Positions 1-7,059 of a stretch of 64,000 bases of DNA are shown here, piece by piece. Both the position numbers and the translations under genes were made by a program. The stretch comes from an uncultured Gammaproteobacteria bacterium (GTDB lineage Bacteria > Pseudomonadota > Gammaproteobacteria > Arenicellales > JAANXG01): contig CAMYJT010000003.1 in the NCBI GenBank assembly GCA_947258785.1, positions 1-64,000 of the forward strand, written 5' to 3'. Every line of letters begins with the position of its first letter. Position 1 is the first letter of the stretch. The notes below the pieces were generated by a model. It was not told where the DNA came from and ran no database searches. It saw nothing but the letters and a program-made list of their open reading frames with translations.

Positions 1-70
1 GCCAAAACGACAAATGGAAGACGATAAGAAAGATGTTATATACGCCACCAGTCTTTATCAGTAGTTCCAT
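1..70 (-). CDS. Second integron cassette, N-terminus of a small membrane protein (partial)
   Basis: A reading frame opens with ATG just beyond the attC site and runs off the left edge after 23 codons. The visible residues are hydrophobic and aromatic (GVYNIFLIVFHLSFW), as in the first membrane segment of a small inner-membrane protein. Position, strand and spacing fit the next cassette of the integron array. It is too short to assign a family; the cassette context is the main support. Confidence 0.5.
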   Translation of the reverse strand, partial: MELLIKTGGVYNIFLIVFHLSFW

Positions 71-84
71 CACTTCAGGCGATC

Positions 85-168
85 TGCCACATAACGTTCG
101 CCATAACCGGCGTGCAAAAGCAGAGCGAAGCGGCGCTTTTGCACGTCCGAGTTGATGGCGTTGTTAGC
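85..168 (-). other. attC recombination site of the first cassette
   Basis: Read on the minus strand this has attC architecture. Outer boxes TAAC (163-166) and GTTA (92-95) pair. Inner boxes CGCCAT and ATGGCG pair, and the spacer between outer and inner boxes differs on the two sides (AA versus AAC). A long central hairpin joins GTGCAAAAGC to GCTTTTGCAC (arms near 111-121 and 135-145). The TAA stop of the cassette gene lies in the first box, as in typical cassettes. Folding and asymmetry match what IntI enzymes recognise. The boxes are not perfect matches to the GTTRRRY consensus. Confidence 0.85.
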
Positions 169-559
169 GAGCATTTTCCAGAACCTGTTGCGCTGACCGC
201 GCCCAACTTGGCAAAAATGTTTGGTCTGCTTCAAACGCACCCGAAAGCGTTGCGCCAAGACTGAAATTCTCCGGACTGAATTTGTAATTTGCCTCTATGG
301 CGCCACGCTTATGGAGTACGAAATGAAACTCAATGTTTTCTTCCATGTTACCCCATGAAGCTTCGGCATCTTTTCCGACTGAAGATTCGAGGTGCCGTAG
401 TGCTTGAACGAAGCTTTTCCATTCTTCTTTCTCGACTGTGCACGCAAAGCTGCCTTCAAACGCGGGAACCCGGAGTTGAACGGTTGTTCGCATCCAGCCT
501 TCGTTATCAGGTGGAGAGAAGGTCAATTCGCATTCTAGTCCGTGGCCTGAGATCTTCAT
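164..559 (-). CDS. First integron cassette gene, immunity-like protein of unknown function
   Basis: A 131-residue soluble protein without signal peptide or membrane segment. The start codon lies 14 bases inside the GTTAGC attI/cassette junction and the TAA stop is in the attC site, so gene and cassette are one unit. Ribosome binding is weak, normal for a first cassette served by the integron promoter. The acidic sequence carries a late DQTFLPSW motif resembling the C-terminal DQT.L signature of WapI/DUF6228-type proteins, some of which are annotated as toxin-immunity families. That likeness is from memory and modest. No partner toxin is visible. An 11-base inverted repeat (GTTAGCGAGCA) marks both cassette ends. 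Confidence 0.7.
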   Translation of the reverse strand: MKISGHGLECELTFSPPDNEGWMRTTVQLRVPAFEGSFACTVEKEEWKSFVQALRHLESSVGKDAEASWGNMEENIEFHFVLHKRGAIEANYKFSPENFSLGATLSGAFEADQTFLPSWARSAQQVLENAR

Positions 560-562
560 TCG

Positions 563-661
563 TGCTCGCTAACAGATAATTATGTGATTGGCGTTGATAT
601 TGGAATATGTGACTGGCTTCAATAATGGAAAATACCGCCGACACTGATATTGTAATATGCC
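563..661. other. Candidate attI site with accessory direct repeats
   Basis: This lies between the integrase and its first cassette, where attI is expected. The crossover box on the minus strand is GTTAGC (568-573). Two imperfect direct repeats, TGATATTGGAATATGTG (595-611) and TGATATTGTAATATGCC (645-661), lie exactly 50 bp apart. A weaker third unit is at 575-587. In class 1 attI, direct repeats bind extra IntI monomers; a similar role here is inference. The repeats overlap the candidate promoters for integrase and cassettes. Confidence 0.65.
594..622 (-). promoter_or_regulatory. Candidate cassette promoter (Pc)
   Basis: On the minus strand TTGAAG (617-622) and TATCAA (594-599) are separated by 17 bp, about 35 bp upstream of the first cassette start codon. 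The position inside attI is where an integron's cassette promoter often sits. Both boxes match sigma70 consensus only partly. Confidence 0.45.
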
Positions 662-678
662 ACCAAGTGTTTTATAAG
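650..678 (+). promoter_or_regulatory. Candidate integrase promoter
   Basis: TTGTAA (650-655), a 17-bp spacer and TATAAG (673-678) form a good sigma70-type promoter 50 bp before the integrase ATG. The -35 box lies inside the second attI direct repeat, so integrase bound to attI could repress its own gene. No convincing LexA box was seen. Confidence 0.5.
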
Positions 679-727
679 TTTCCACTACACCGCCTTTCAT
701 CCACAATCGCAAGGAGCGTCCTTTCTC

Positions 728-2356
728 ATGGAATCGAGAAACCCACCCACTGACCCTCGGGTCCAGCAGTTCTGGGATCGCTATCAGGCGATTCTCCGGC
801 AGTTTCGAGTCCCCGCTAAGGCCCTGCCGTGGTATCGCCGGCATGTGCAGGCCTATATCGACGACCATCCCGGCATCCGCCTGCAGGAGCAATGCCCCGG
901 GCAGCTGCAGAATTGGTTCGAGTGTTTGGGTCGCGACGTTCGGATCCCCGACTGGCAGCACCGGCAGAAGGTCGATGCCTTGCGGTTGCTCTTCTGCTAT
1001 CTGCTGAAAACCCCCTGGGCGGACAATTTTGATTGGGATCACTGCTTGTTAGGCGCGCGGCCTCTGGGCAGCGATCATCCAACGGTAGCCAGAACTTATG
1101 AGTTGATTCCCAAACAACTGAGCAAACCGAACAGTCACCTCGGTAAAGCATTCCCGGAATTGCACCGGAAATTCCTGGCGGCGATTCGCATCCCCGACTA
1201 TTCCATCAATACGGAACGGAGTTATCTCGGCTGGGTCGACCGGTTCCTTCGCTTCCACCGCAAATCCCCTCGTGACTGCGCCGAAGCGGACGTCGCGTCG
1301 TTCCTGGAGCACCTGGCGATTCGAGGTCGGGTCGCAGGCGCCACTCAGGCCCAGGCTCTGAACGCGTTGGTGTTCTTTTTCTCCTGTGTTATGGAACAGC
1401 CTCTGGGAGAGATTGGACCGTTTCGGCGGCCCAAGCGGCCCAGGCGCATCCCAACAGTGTTGAGCCCGGTTGAGATCGAATCAATCCTTGCATCGATTCA
1501 GGGTGTGACGGGTCTGATGGTTCGGCTCATGTACGGGACCGGCATGCGGGTCATGGAGTGCGTCCGCGTGCGCATTCTGGATCTGGATTTTGCATACAGG
1601 CAAATCGTCGTCCGCGCCGGCAAGGGGAAGAAAGATCGGGTTGTCCCCATGCCCGGAGTGATAATAGATGCGTTACACCATCAGATCGAACGGGTGCGCG
1701 TGCAACACGAAAGGGATCTCGTGGCCGGGTTTGGTTCCGTGTTTATGCCCGAGGCGCTGACCCGCAAGTATCCGAACGCCGACAAAGAATTTTGTTGGCA
1801 ATTCCTGTTTCCCGCCACGCGGCTGGCGCAGGACCCCCGCACCGGTGTGGTGCGCCGTCACCACATCCATCAGTCGGTAATTCAAAGGGCGATCAAAAAG
1901 TCGGCCGCGCGATCGGGCATCTTAAAGAGAGTCACCAGCCACACGCTTAGACATTCCTTCGCCACCCACCTGCTGGAATCCGGGTCCGATATCCGCACGG
2001 TACAAGAGCTGCTCGGGCATGCCGACGTGTCAACGACCATGGTCTATACCCACGTCGTGGGCCGAGGCGGCCAAGGCGCCCGCTGGATGCGCTCCAGTCG
2101 CACAAATGGTAAACGGGCCCTGGCCGCGCCGCAGCCGTTGATCAACGCTGCGCAACGGCTCCGTTCGGGGTCAGCGCGCGGCAAACACGAATATCAGAGG
2201 AAATTGGCGCTTGACACACACTTCTACTGGGCGAGGGTGATCACGCAGGCCGGGTCCACCCCGACCTCGACCGCGGCGTCTTGCGGAAACACGCGGTCGC
2301 CCTGCCGGTGGCTGGCGTCGACCAAAATGACGTGGGGGCCGACCGCCACCGCGTAG
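728..2356 (+). CDS. intI: Integron integrase (IntI-type tyrosine recombinase), N-terminally extended, tail frameshifted
   Basis: It catalyses site-specific recombination between attI and attC sites. All catalytic residues of a tyrosine recombinase are present: R274 (GTGMR), K near 300 (GKGKKDR), H405 and R408 (HTLRH), H431 (LLGHAD) and nucleophile Y440 (MVYTH). The insertion ALTRKYPNADKEFCW (near 342-358) followed by TGVVRRHHIH is diagnostic of IntI. The usual IntI is about 320-340 residues; here the canonical part starts near 147. Residues 30-110 look like a second core-binding (SAM-like) domain. Near base 2081 the frame changes: the conserved end PLDALQ is encoded in another frame that stops at 2110-2112. 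The open frame as read runs on into the antisense end of the ABC gene. The true protein is probably about 460 residues. Confidence 0.92.
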   Translation: MESRNPPTDPRVQQFWDRYQAILRQFRVPAKALPWYRRHVQAYIDDHPGIRLQEQCPGQLQNWFECLGRDVRIPDWQHRQKVDALRLLFCYLLKTPWADNFDWDHCLLGARPLGSDHPTVARTYELIPKQLSKPNSHLGKAFPELHRKFLAAIRIPDYSINTERSYLGWVDRFLRFHRKSPRDCAEADVASFLEHLAIRGRVAGATQAQALNALVFFFSCVMEQPLGEIGPFRRPKRPRRIPTVLSPVEIESILASIQGVTGLMVRLMYGTGMRVMECVRVRILDLDFAYRQIVVRAGKGKKDRVVPMPGVIIDALHHQIERVRVQHERDLVAGFGSVFMPEALTRKYPNADKEFCWQFLFPATRLAQDPRTGVVRRHHIHQSVIQRAIKKSAARSGILKRVTSHTLRHSFATHLLESGSDIRTVQELLGHADVSTTMVYTHVVGRGGQGARWMRSSRTNGKRALAAPQPLINAAQRLRSGSARGKHEYQRKLALDTHFYWARVITQAGSTPTSTAASCGNTRSPCRWLASTKMTWGPTATA

Positions 2357-3306
2357 CGAACGATGGAACCCAGGAACTCGACGTACTGCACCGTACCCGG
2401 CAGCGGCACAATGCCGGCGGCGTGGCCCGAGCCGGGTGATTGGATGGTCAGGTTCTGCGGCCGGAACATCACCGCGCCGCTTTCGTACTTAACGACGTCG
2501 TTGATAGGCATCTCGATACCGCTCTCGTCGCGGAACCGGCTGCGCCCGTGCTCGACGGCGAAGCGTCCCTCGAGCACGTTAGCGGTGCCCAGGAAATCCG
2601 CGACAAACAGGTTGGCCGGCCGGTCGTAGAGTTGCATGGGCACACCGACCTGCTGAATGACGCCGTCGTTCAGCACCGCCATGCGGTCCGACATGGTATT
2701 GGCCTCCTCCTGATCGTGGGTCACGAAAATCGTGGTAAGCGCCAGCTTGCGCTGCAGCTCGAGGATGTCCCGGCGCATCTGCACCCTCAAGTTCGCGTCC
2801 AGATTGGACAGGGGTTCGTCCAGCAGCAGGACGCGCGGCTCGACCACCACGGTGCGGGCCAGCGCGACGCGCTGCTGCTGTCCGCCGGAGAGTTGGGCGG
2901 GGCGCCGCTCGCCGAACTCCGACAAGCCCACCAGCTCGAGCGCGGCGTCCACCCGGCGCCGGATCTCCGCGGCCGCCACCTTGCGCTCCTCGAGGCCGAA
3001 CGCCACGTTTTTGCGCACCGTCATGTGCGGCCACAAGGCGTAGCTTTGAAACACCATGCCGACGTTGCGTTTCCAGGGCGGCAACGTGGTGACGTCCTGG
3101 TCGCCGATCAGGATGCGGCCCGCCGGCGTGGGGCCGAATCCCGCAATCGCGCGCAGCAGGGTCGACTTGCCGGACCCAGAGGGCCCGAGAAACGCGAAGA
3201 ATTCGCCGGGTTCGATGTGCAGGCTCACCCCGGTGAGCACGCGCGTGCGGCCAAACGACACGTGCACGTCCTCGATCCTGACGCTGACCGGACCCCGCTC
3301 GGCCAC
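2224..3306 (-). CDS. ABC transporter ATP-binding protein, FbpC/PotA-like
   Basis: ATPase of an importer; 360 residues, the usual size for this class with a C-terminal TOBE-type domain. Visible motifs are Walker A GPSGSGKST (near 42), the Q-loop in VFQSYALWPH, signature LSGGQQQRVALART, Walker B VLLLDEP and the switch histidine in VTHDQEEA. It uses a GTG start directly after the TGA of the permease gene, so translation is probably coupled. The 3' end converges with, and as read overlaps, the frameshifted integrase tail. Family resemblance covers iron(III), thiamine, spermidine and 2-aminoethylphosphonate importers; the substrate cannot be read from the ATPase. Confidence 0.93.
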   Translation of the reverse strand: MAERGPVSVRIEDVHVSFGRTRVLTGVSLHIEPGEFFAFLGPSGSGKSTLLRAIAGFGPTPAGRILIGDQDVTTLPPWKRNVGMVFQSYALWPHMTVRKNVAFGLEERKVAAAEIRRRVDAALELVGLSEFGERRPAQLSGGQQQRVALARTVVVEPRVLLLDEPLSNLDANLRVQMRRDILELQRKLALTTIFVTHDQEEANTMSDRMAVLNDGVIQQVGVPMQLYDRPANLFVADFLGTANVLEGRFAVEHGRSRFRDESGIEMPINDVVKYESGAVMFRPQNLTIQSPGSGHAAGIVPLPGTVQYVEFLGSIVRYAVAVGPHVILVDASHRQGDRVFPQDAAVEVGVDPACVITLAQ

Positions 3307-5016
3307 TCAGACGCCTCCCGCCAACGCGGCTTCGAGCGCCCGCTCGCGCTTGCCGCGTTCGATCACCCGGTGCGACAGGTAGGTGGCGACGCCGACGATG
3401 ATCACCGCGATCATGCCCAGGGCGGCGCCAGGCCCTCGCCCGGCGGCCGATTGCATGAATACGTAAATACCATAGGACAGCGGCGCGTCGGACTCGGCCG
3501 ACACCAGCATGATGGTCGCCGACAGTTCCACCGCCGCGGTGGCGAAGCTGGTGATGAAGCCCGCGATGATCCCGCCGGACATCAGCGGCACCACCACCCG
3601 CTTAACGGTGCGGAACTTGGTGGCGCCCAGATTTTCCGCCGCTTCCTCCAGCGCCACCGCCACCTGCTGCAGTGCGGCGACGCAGGCGCGCAATGCGTAG
3701 GGCAAGCGGCGCACCGCCAGGGCGACGACAATGATCACCCACCAGCTCGCCAGCGGTTTGTCGAGAAACGGTACCTCGACGTCGTAGAAGGTGCGCAGGT
3801 AGCCGATCCCGAGCACCACGCCGGGGATGGCGAGCGCGCCGGTGGCGAGGTAATCCAGCCATTGGCGGCCCACCAGGCCGGTACGCCAGACAAGATAAGC
3901 GATGGCGGTGCCGAAGACCACGTCGATCAGCGCCGCCAGCCCTGCGTAAAGCATGGTGTTGGTGATGTATTCGGAGGTGGTGCCGATCACTTCCTGGTAA
4001 TTGGCGAGCGTGTAGGCGTCCGGAAGCACGCTGAATGACCAGATAGTGCCGAAGGACAGCAGGGTCAGGCCGATGTGCGGCGACAGCACGATCAACAGGG
4101 TGAAGATCACCACCGCGTAGGCGCCGGCCTTCTCCCACACCCGCAGGTCGCGCTTCATCAACCCGCCGCCGCCCTTTTGCACTGTCGCGTACTCCTTGCC
4201 GCGCATGGCGAGAAACGAGGTCCACAAGGCGAACAGCGAAAACAGCACCAGGATCACGGAAATCACGTAACCCATCGGGTCGGAGATCCCGATTGAAGAG
4301 ATGCGCAGATAGGCCTGGGGAGCGAGCATGTTGTTGACGTTGAGCAACAGCGGCGTACCCAAGTCGTCGAACACTTTCAGAAACACCAGCGAGGCGCCGG
4401 CCACGTAGCCGGGCATCGCCAACGGAAACACGATGCGCCGGAACAGGCGGAGCCCGCTGGCGCCGAGGTTCTGCGCGGACTCCTCCATCGCCCGGTCGAT
4501 GTTGTTCAGCGCGGCGGACAGGTTGATGAGGATGAATGGGAAATAATGGATGCTCTCGACCAGGATGACGCCGTTCAGGCCCTCCATGAAGGGGATGTTG
4601 ATCCCGAACCACTCGTCCAGCAGCAGGTTGATCGAACCGTTGGTGCCGAACAGCAGTTGCATCGCCACCGCGCCGACGAAGGGCGGCATGATCAACGGGA
4701 TGACGCCCAGGGTCTGGATAAGGATTGCGCCGTTGAAATTGAACCGGGTGGTGAAGTACGCCAGCGGCATGGCGATCACCGAGGCGACAACCACCGACAT
4801 CAGGGCCACATACAGCGAGTTGAAGAACGATTCGCGGAACAGCGAGGTGTTGAAGAAGTCCACGAAATTCACCAGTGTCGGCGCACCGGTGTTGGGGTCC
4901 TGAAAGGCGACGAAGACGACCTTGGCGACCGGGATCACTAAAAACACAAGCAGAAACACGCCGAGCAGGATGGCAACACCGGCCGGGCCGAAGGGCGTGC
5001 GGGCGAAGGTAGTCAA
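3307..5016 (-). CDS. ABC transporter permease, fused double domain (FbpB-like)
   Basis: A 569-residue inner-membrane protein with about 12 hydrophobic segments. It carries two copies of the permease signature for contact with the ATPase: EESAQNLGASGLRLFRRIVF near 190 and EEAAENLGATKFRTVKRVVV near 460. Fused permeases of this kind are typical of the iron(III)/thiamine/phosphonate branch. Start choice is forced: an in-frame TAA lies two codons upstream and the first usable codon is TTG, an unusual start. A strong hairpin separates it from the binding-protein gene upstream. Confidence 0.92.
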   Translation of the reverse strand: MTTFARTPFGPAGVAILLGVFLLVFLVIPVAKVVFVAFQDPNTGAPTLVNFVDFFNTSLFRESFFNSLYVALMSVVVASVIAMPLAYFTTRFNFNGAILIQTLGVIPLIMPPFVGAVAMQLLFGTNGSINLLLDEWFGINIPFMEGLNGVILVESIHYFPFILINLSAALNNIDRAMEESAQNLGASGLRLFRRIVFPLAMPGYVAGASLVFLKVFDDLGTPLLLNVNNMLAPQAYLRISSIGISDPMGYVISVILVLFSLFALWTSFLAMRGKEYATVQKGGGGLMKRDLRVWEKAGAYAVVIFTLLIVLSPHIGLTLLSFGTIWSFSVLPDAYTLANYQEVIGTTSEYITNTMLYAGLAALIDVVFGTAIAYLVWRTGLVGRQWLDYLATGALAIPGVVLGIGYLRTFYDVEVPFLDKPLASWWVIIVVALAVRRLPYALRACVAALQQVAVALEEAAENLGATKFRTVKRVVVPLMSGGIIAGFITSFATAAVELSATIMLVSAESDAPLSYGIYVFMQSAAGRGPGAALGMIAVIIVGVATYLSHRVIERGKRERALEAALAGGV

Positions 5017-5048
5017 CGCTTACGGGTGTGCCGACGCGGGCAGGCGGT

Positions 5049-5077
5049 CATGGCGGGGCGCGGAGCGCCCCGCCATG
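5049..5077 (-). promoter_or_regulatory. Intercistronic RNA hairpin
   Basis: A perfect 13-bp inverted repeat (CATGGCGGGGCGC and complement) with a 3-base loop sits between the binding-protein stop and the permease start. No U-run follows on either strand, so it is not a classical terminator. It probably stabilises the 3' end of the binding-protein message, giving more binding protein than permease. That role is inference. Confidence 0.6.
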
Positions 5078-5086
5078 GATCGAACG

Positions 5087-6445
5087 TTACAACATCGATT
5101 TGGCTTGCTCCGCCAGGGTTTTGGCCTTGGCGTAGTTGGCCTTGACCAGCTTGTCCCACTCGGCCTCGACTTCCGCCTGCCGGCCGGTCACCTTGTCGGT
5201 GGCCTTCTTGCGCTTCTTCTTGAAGACGGCCGCGAAGTCCGGGTCCAGCGCCGTGGCCTCGTCAACCGGCACCGCGCCAACCAGCGCCTTGGCCTCGTCG
5301 ATCAACCGCTGGGCCTCGGCATTGGACTTGCCGGACAAGGCGGCCTCGGCGTCCTGGATCGCCTTGGTGGCCGCGCGCAGGTCGTCCAGCCGGTAGGTGA
5401 TCATGACGTCGAACAGGGAGTTGACCAAGTTGTATCGGTTCTTGGACTTGACCACGTCGAACTTGACCGCGGCGCCGATCGACTTGTCCTTAAACGGATT
5501 GGGAAAATCGGCCGGCGCTTTGCCGTAGATGTCCGGGCGCACCGGCAGACGGCGGATCTTTGGGTTGAGCAGCAATTCCTGCCCCTGCAGGGACATCAGA
5601 AACTCGATAAACGCCCCCGCGGCTTCGGGGTGCGGCGCATTGGCGACGATCGCGATGTTAGCCGGCACCAGTGTCGTCACGCTTGGATAGACGAAATCGA
5701 CCGGGAAGCCAGAGGCCTGGGAAGACAGGCCAAAAAAGTCGATCACCACGCCGAGCCCGAACTGCCCGGAGTTGACGCCGTCGGGGACGCCGAAACTCCG
5801 TTCGGTGACCGTGTTGAAGTTGCCGGCGATGGCCTTCCATTCGGCCCAGCCTTTTTCCCACCCCTGTCCCTGCAGCAACGTTTCCACGGTGAGATGGGTA
5901 GTGCCCGAACGCGACGGCGCCGACATGCCCACATGCCCGTGGTAGACGGGCTTGGCCAGGTCTGACCAATCCCTGGGCGCCGGCAGCTTCTTGGCCTTAA
6001 TGTATCGCTCGTTCCACATGATCCCGTACCCCGCCCCGGCGAATCCCTTGTAATAACCATCGGGATCGTTGATTGGATAGGCGCCGATCATGTCCGGAAT
6101 GCCGGTGGCCTTGACCTGGTACTTCTGCAGCAATCCGTCGCCCTTCAACACCTCGAAGGCGTCGGGCGCCGACGCCCAGAACATGTCCGACGTGTTGTTG
6201 GACGCCGTCTCCTGGAGGTACTTGACCCCGGCAGTGGTTTTCTTTTTCAGCATTTCAACCTTCACCCCGGGATATTTTTTCTCGAACGCCGCCTTGAAGG
6301 CCCCGGTCAGATCTTTGGGAAAAGAGGTCACCACCACCAGCTTGTCCTCCAGCGCCTGAGTCAGCGGCGCCGCACCCAACAAACCCGCGGCGAGGATCCA
6401 ACTACCGACAACACGCAACACACGACTGCTGTGATTCATTGACAT
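5087..6445 (-). CDS. ABC transporter substrate-binding protein, FbpA/FutA-like
   Basis: Periplasmic receptor of the importer. A signal peptide with a hydrophobic core (VVGSWILAAGLLGAAPLTQA) occupies roughly residues 9-31 and mature sequence starts near LEDKLVVVTSFP. The body matches the extracellular solute-binding family used for Fe(III), thiamine or phosphonates (GYGIMWNERYI, PSRSGTTHLTVETLLQG). At 452 residues it is about 100 longer than usual. The extra C-terminus from about 350 is charged and helical (AEAALSGKSNAEAQRLIDEA; FKKKRKKATDK). The first ATG has a good AGAGGAG ribosome site. Ligand unknown. Confidence 0.9.
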   Translation of the reverse strand: MSMNHSSRVLRVVGSWILAAGLLGAAPLTQALEDKLVVVTSFPKDLTGAFKAAFEKKYPGVKVEMLKKKTTAGVKYLQETASNNTSDMFWASAPDAFEVLKGDGLLQKYQVKATGIPDMIGAYPINDPDGYYKGFAGAGYGIMWNERYIKAKKLPAPRDWSDLAKPVYHGHVGMSAPSRSGTTHLTVETLLQGQGWEKGWAEWKAIAGNFNTVTERSFGVPDGVNSGQFGLGVVIDFFGLSSQASGFPVDFVYPSVTTLVPANIAIVANAPHPEAAGAFIEFLMSLQGQELLLNPKIRRLPVRPDIYGKAPADFPNPFKDKSIGAAVKFDVVKSKNRYNLVNSLFDVMITYRLDDLRAATKAIQDAEAALSGKSNAEAQRLIDEAKALVGAVPVDEATALDPDFAAVFKKKRKKATDKVTGRQAEVEAEWDKLVKANYAKAKTLAEQAKSML

Positions 6446-6507
6446 CGCTCCTCTGGTTAAACCTTAGGTTACCGCTCGCGCACGATACTCCGGATCGTTT
6501 CGCGTGC

Positions 6508-6779
6508 CTAGCCCGCATATTGCACCGAGGATCCCGAATGATGGCGAAGGGACTTGTCCTGCGCGCAGTCGCAGGGTCGGGCGGCTGTGCGCCGCGCTGG
6601 AACGTAACGCATAGCCAGCTATGAGTTGAGCTAAGCGCAAGCGCAGGTGTTGGAACCGAGCCGGCGCCGGGATAGGCGCGTACCCGGGTACCAACTGTGA
6701 CACCGAACTTGCATGGAATCCCCAACTCAAACAAGGTGTTGGGGGTTGTTTTTACCGCCTTGGTGCAATATGCGGACCA
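6508..6779. repeat. Interspersed CTAG-flanked element, copy A
   Basis: The left end CTAGCCCGCATATTGCACC is matched in inverted orientation by TTGGTGCAATATGCGG at 6760-6775. Between them lies the family core (ATGATGGCGAAGG, CGCTGGAACG, a small hairpin near CATAGCCAGCTATG). It is about 265 bp with no reading frame of its own, so MITE-like. The right CTAG is degraded. It fills much of the 613-bp gap between the divergent binding-protein gene and the dehydrogenase gene. Confidence 0.75.
6720..6753 (+). terminator. Intrinsic-terminator-like hairpin inside element A
   Basis: CCCCAAC (6720-6726) pairs with GTTGGGG (6738-6744) and is followed by GTTGTTTTTA. This is a 7-bp stem with a U-rich tail on the plus strand. 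It may insulate the downstream dehydrogenase gene from transcription entering through the repeat. Confidence 0.5.
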
Positions 6780-6780
6780 C

Positions 6781-6810
6781 TATAGTGTCACACTTTATAG
6801 TGTCACACTC
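6781..6810. promoter_or_regulatory. Tandem palindromic operator-like repeats
   Basis: Two consecutive copies of the 15-mer TATAGTGTCACACT(T/C) occur with no spacer. Each contains the odd-centred palindrome AGTGTcACACT, so two dyads lie 15 bp apart. They start right at the right end of element A and about 250 bp upstream of the dehydrogenase start. The layout suggests a pair of regulator sites, but no regulator is identified. Confidence 0.4.
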
Positions 6811-7059
6811 CCCGCGCAGATACGAAACGCGGCGCCCGGAACCGGCGCGCCGGGGCGAGGCCGGGGCACCTCCACCGCATACCGCCGATACCCGAACAAC
6901 CGCACTCAAGCCGATGCATCCGTAGCCGAGGGTTCACCGCACTATGCCCAGTCCTAACCGAGAGTGTGGGGCGCACCGGGACAACCCCGGCCTCCCCTCG
7001 CCGGTGCGCTTACGTATAATCGGCCCCGTCGTGCTATCGGGACGTGCAGGCAGGAAGAC

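Noticed and set aside
70-258. 62-codon frame over the attC hairpin
   Set aside because: It runs across the attC and into the cassette gene in another frame; attC explains the region.
2113-2356. C-terminal 80 residues of the integrase as a real extra domain
   Set aside because: Low-complexity Ser/Thr/Ala sequence antisense to the ABC ATPase, and the conserved IntI ending is found in the neighbouring frame.
2440-4038. Long open frame on the plus strand opposite the ABC genes
   Set aside because: Histidine/arginine/glutamine-rich shadow of real genes in a GC-rich genome; the opposite strand has clear ABC motifs.
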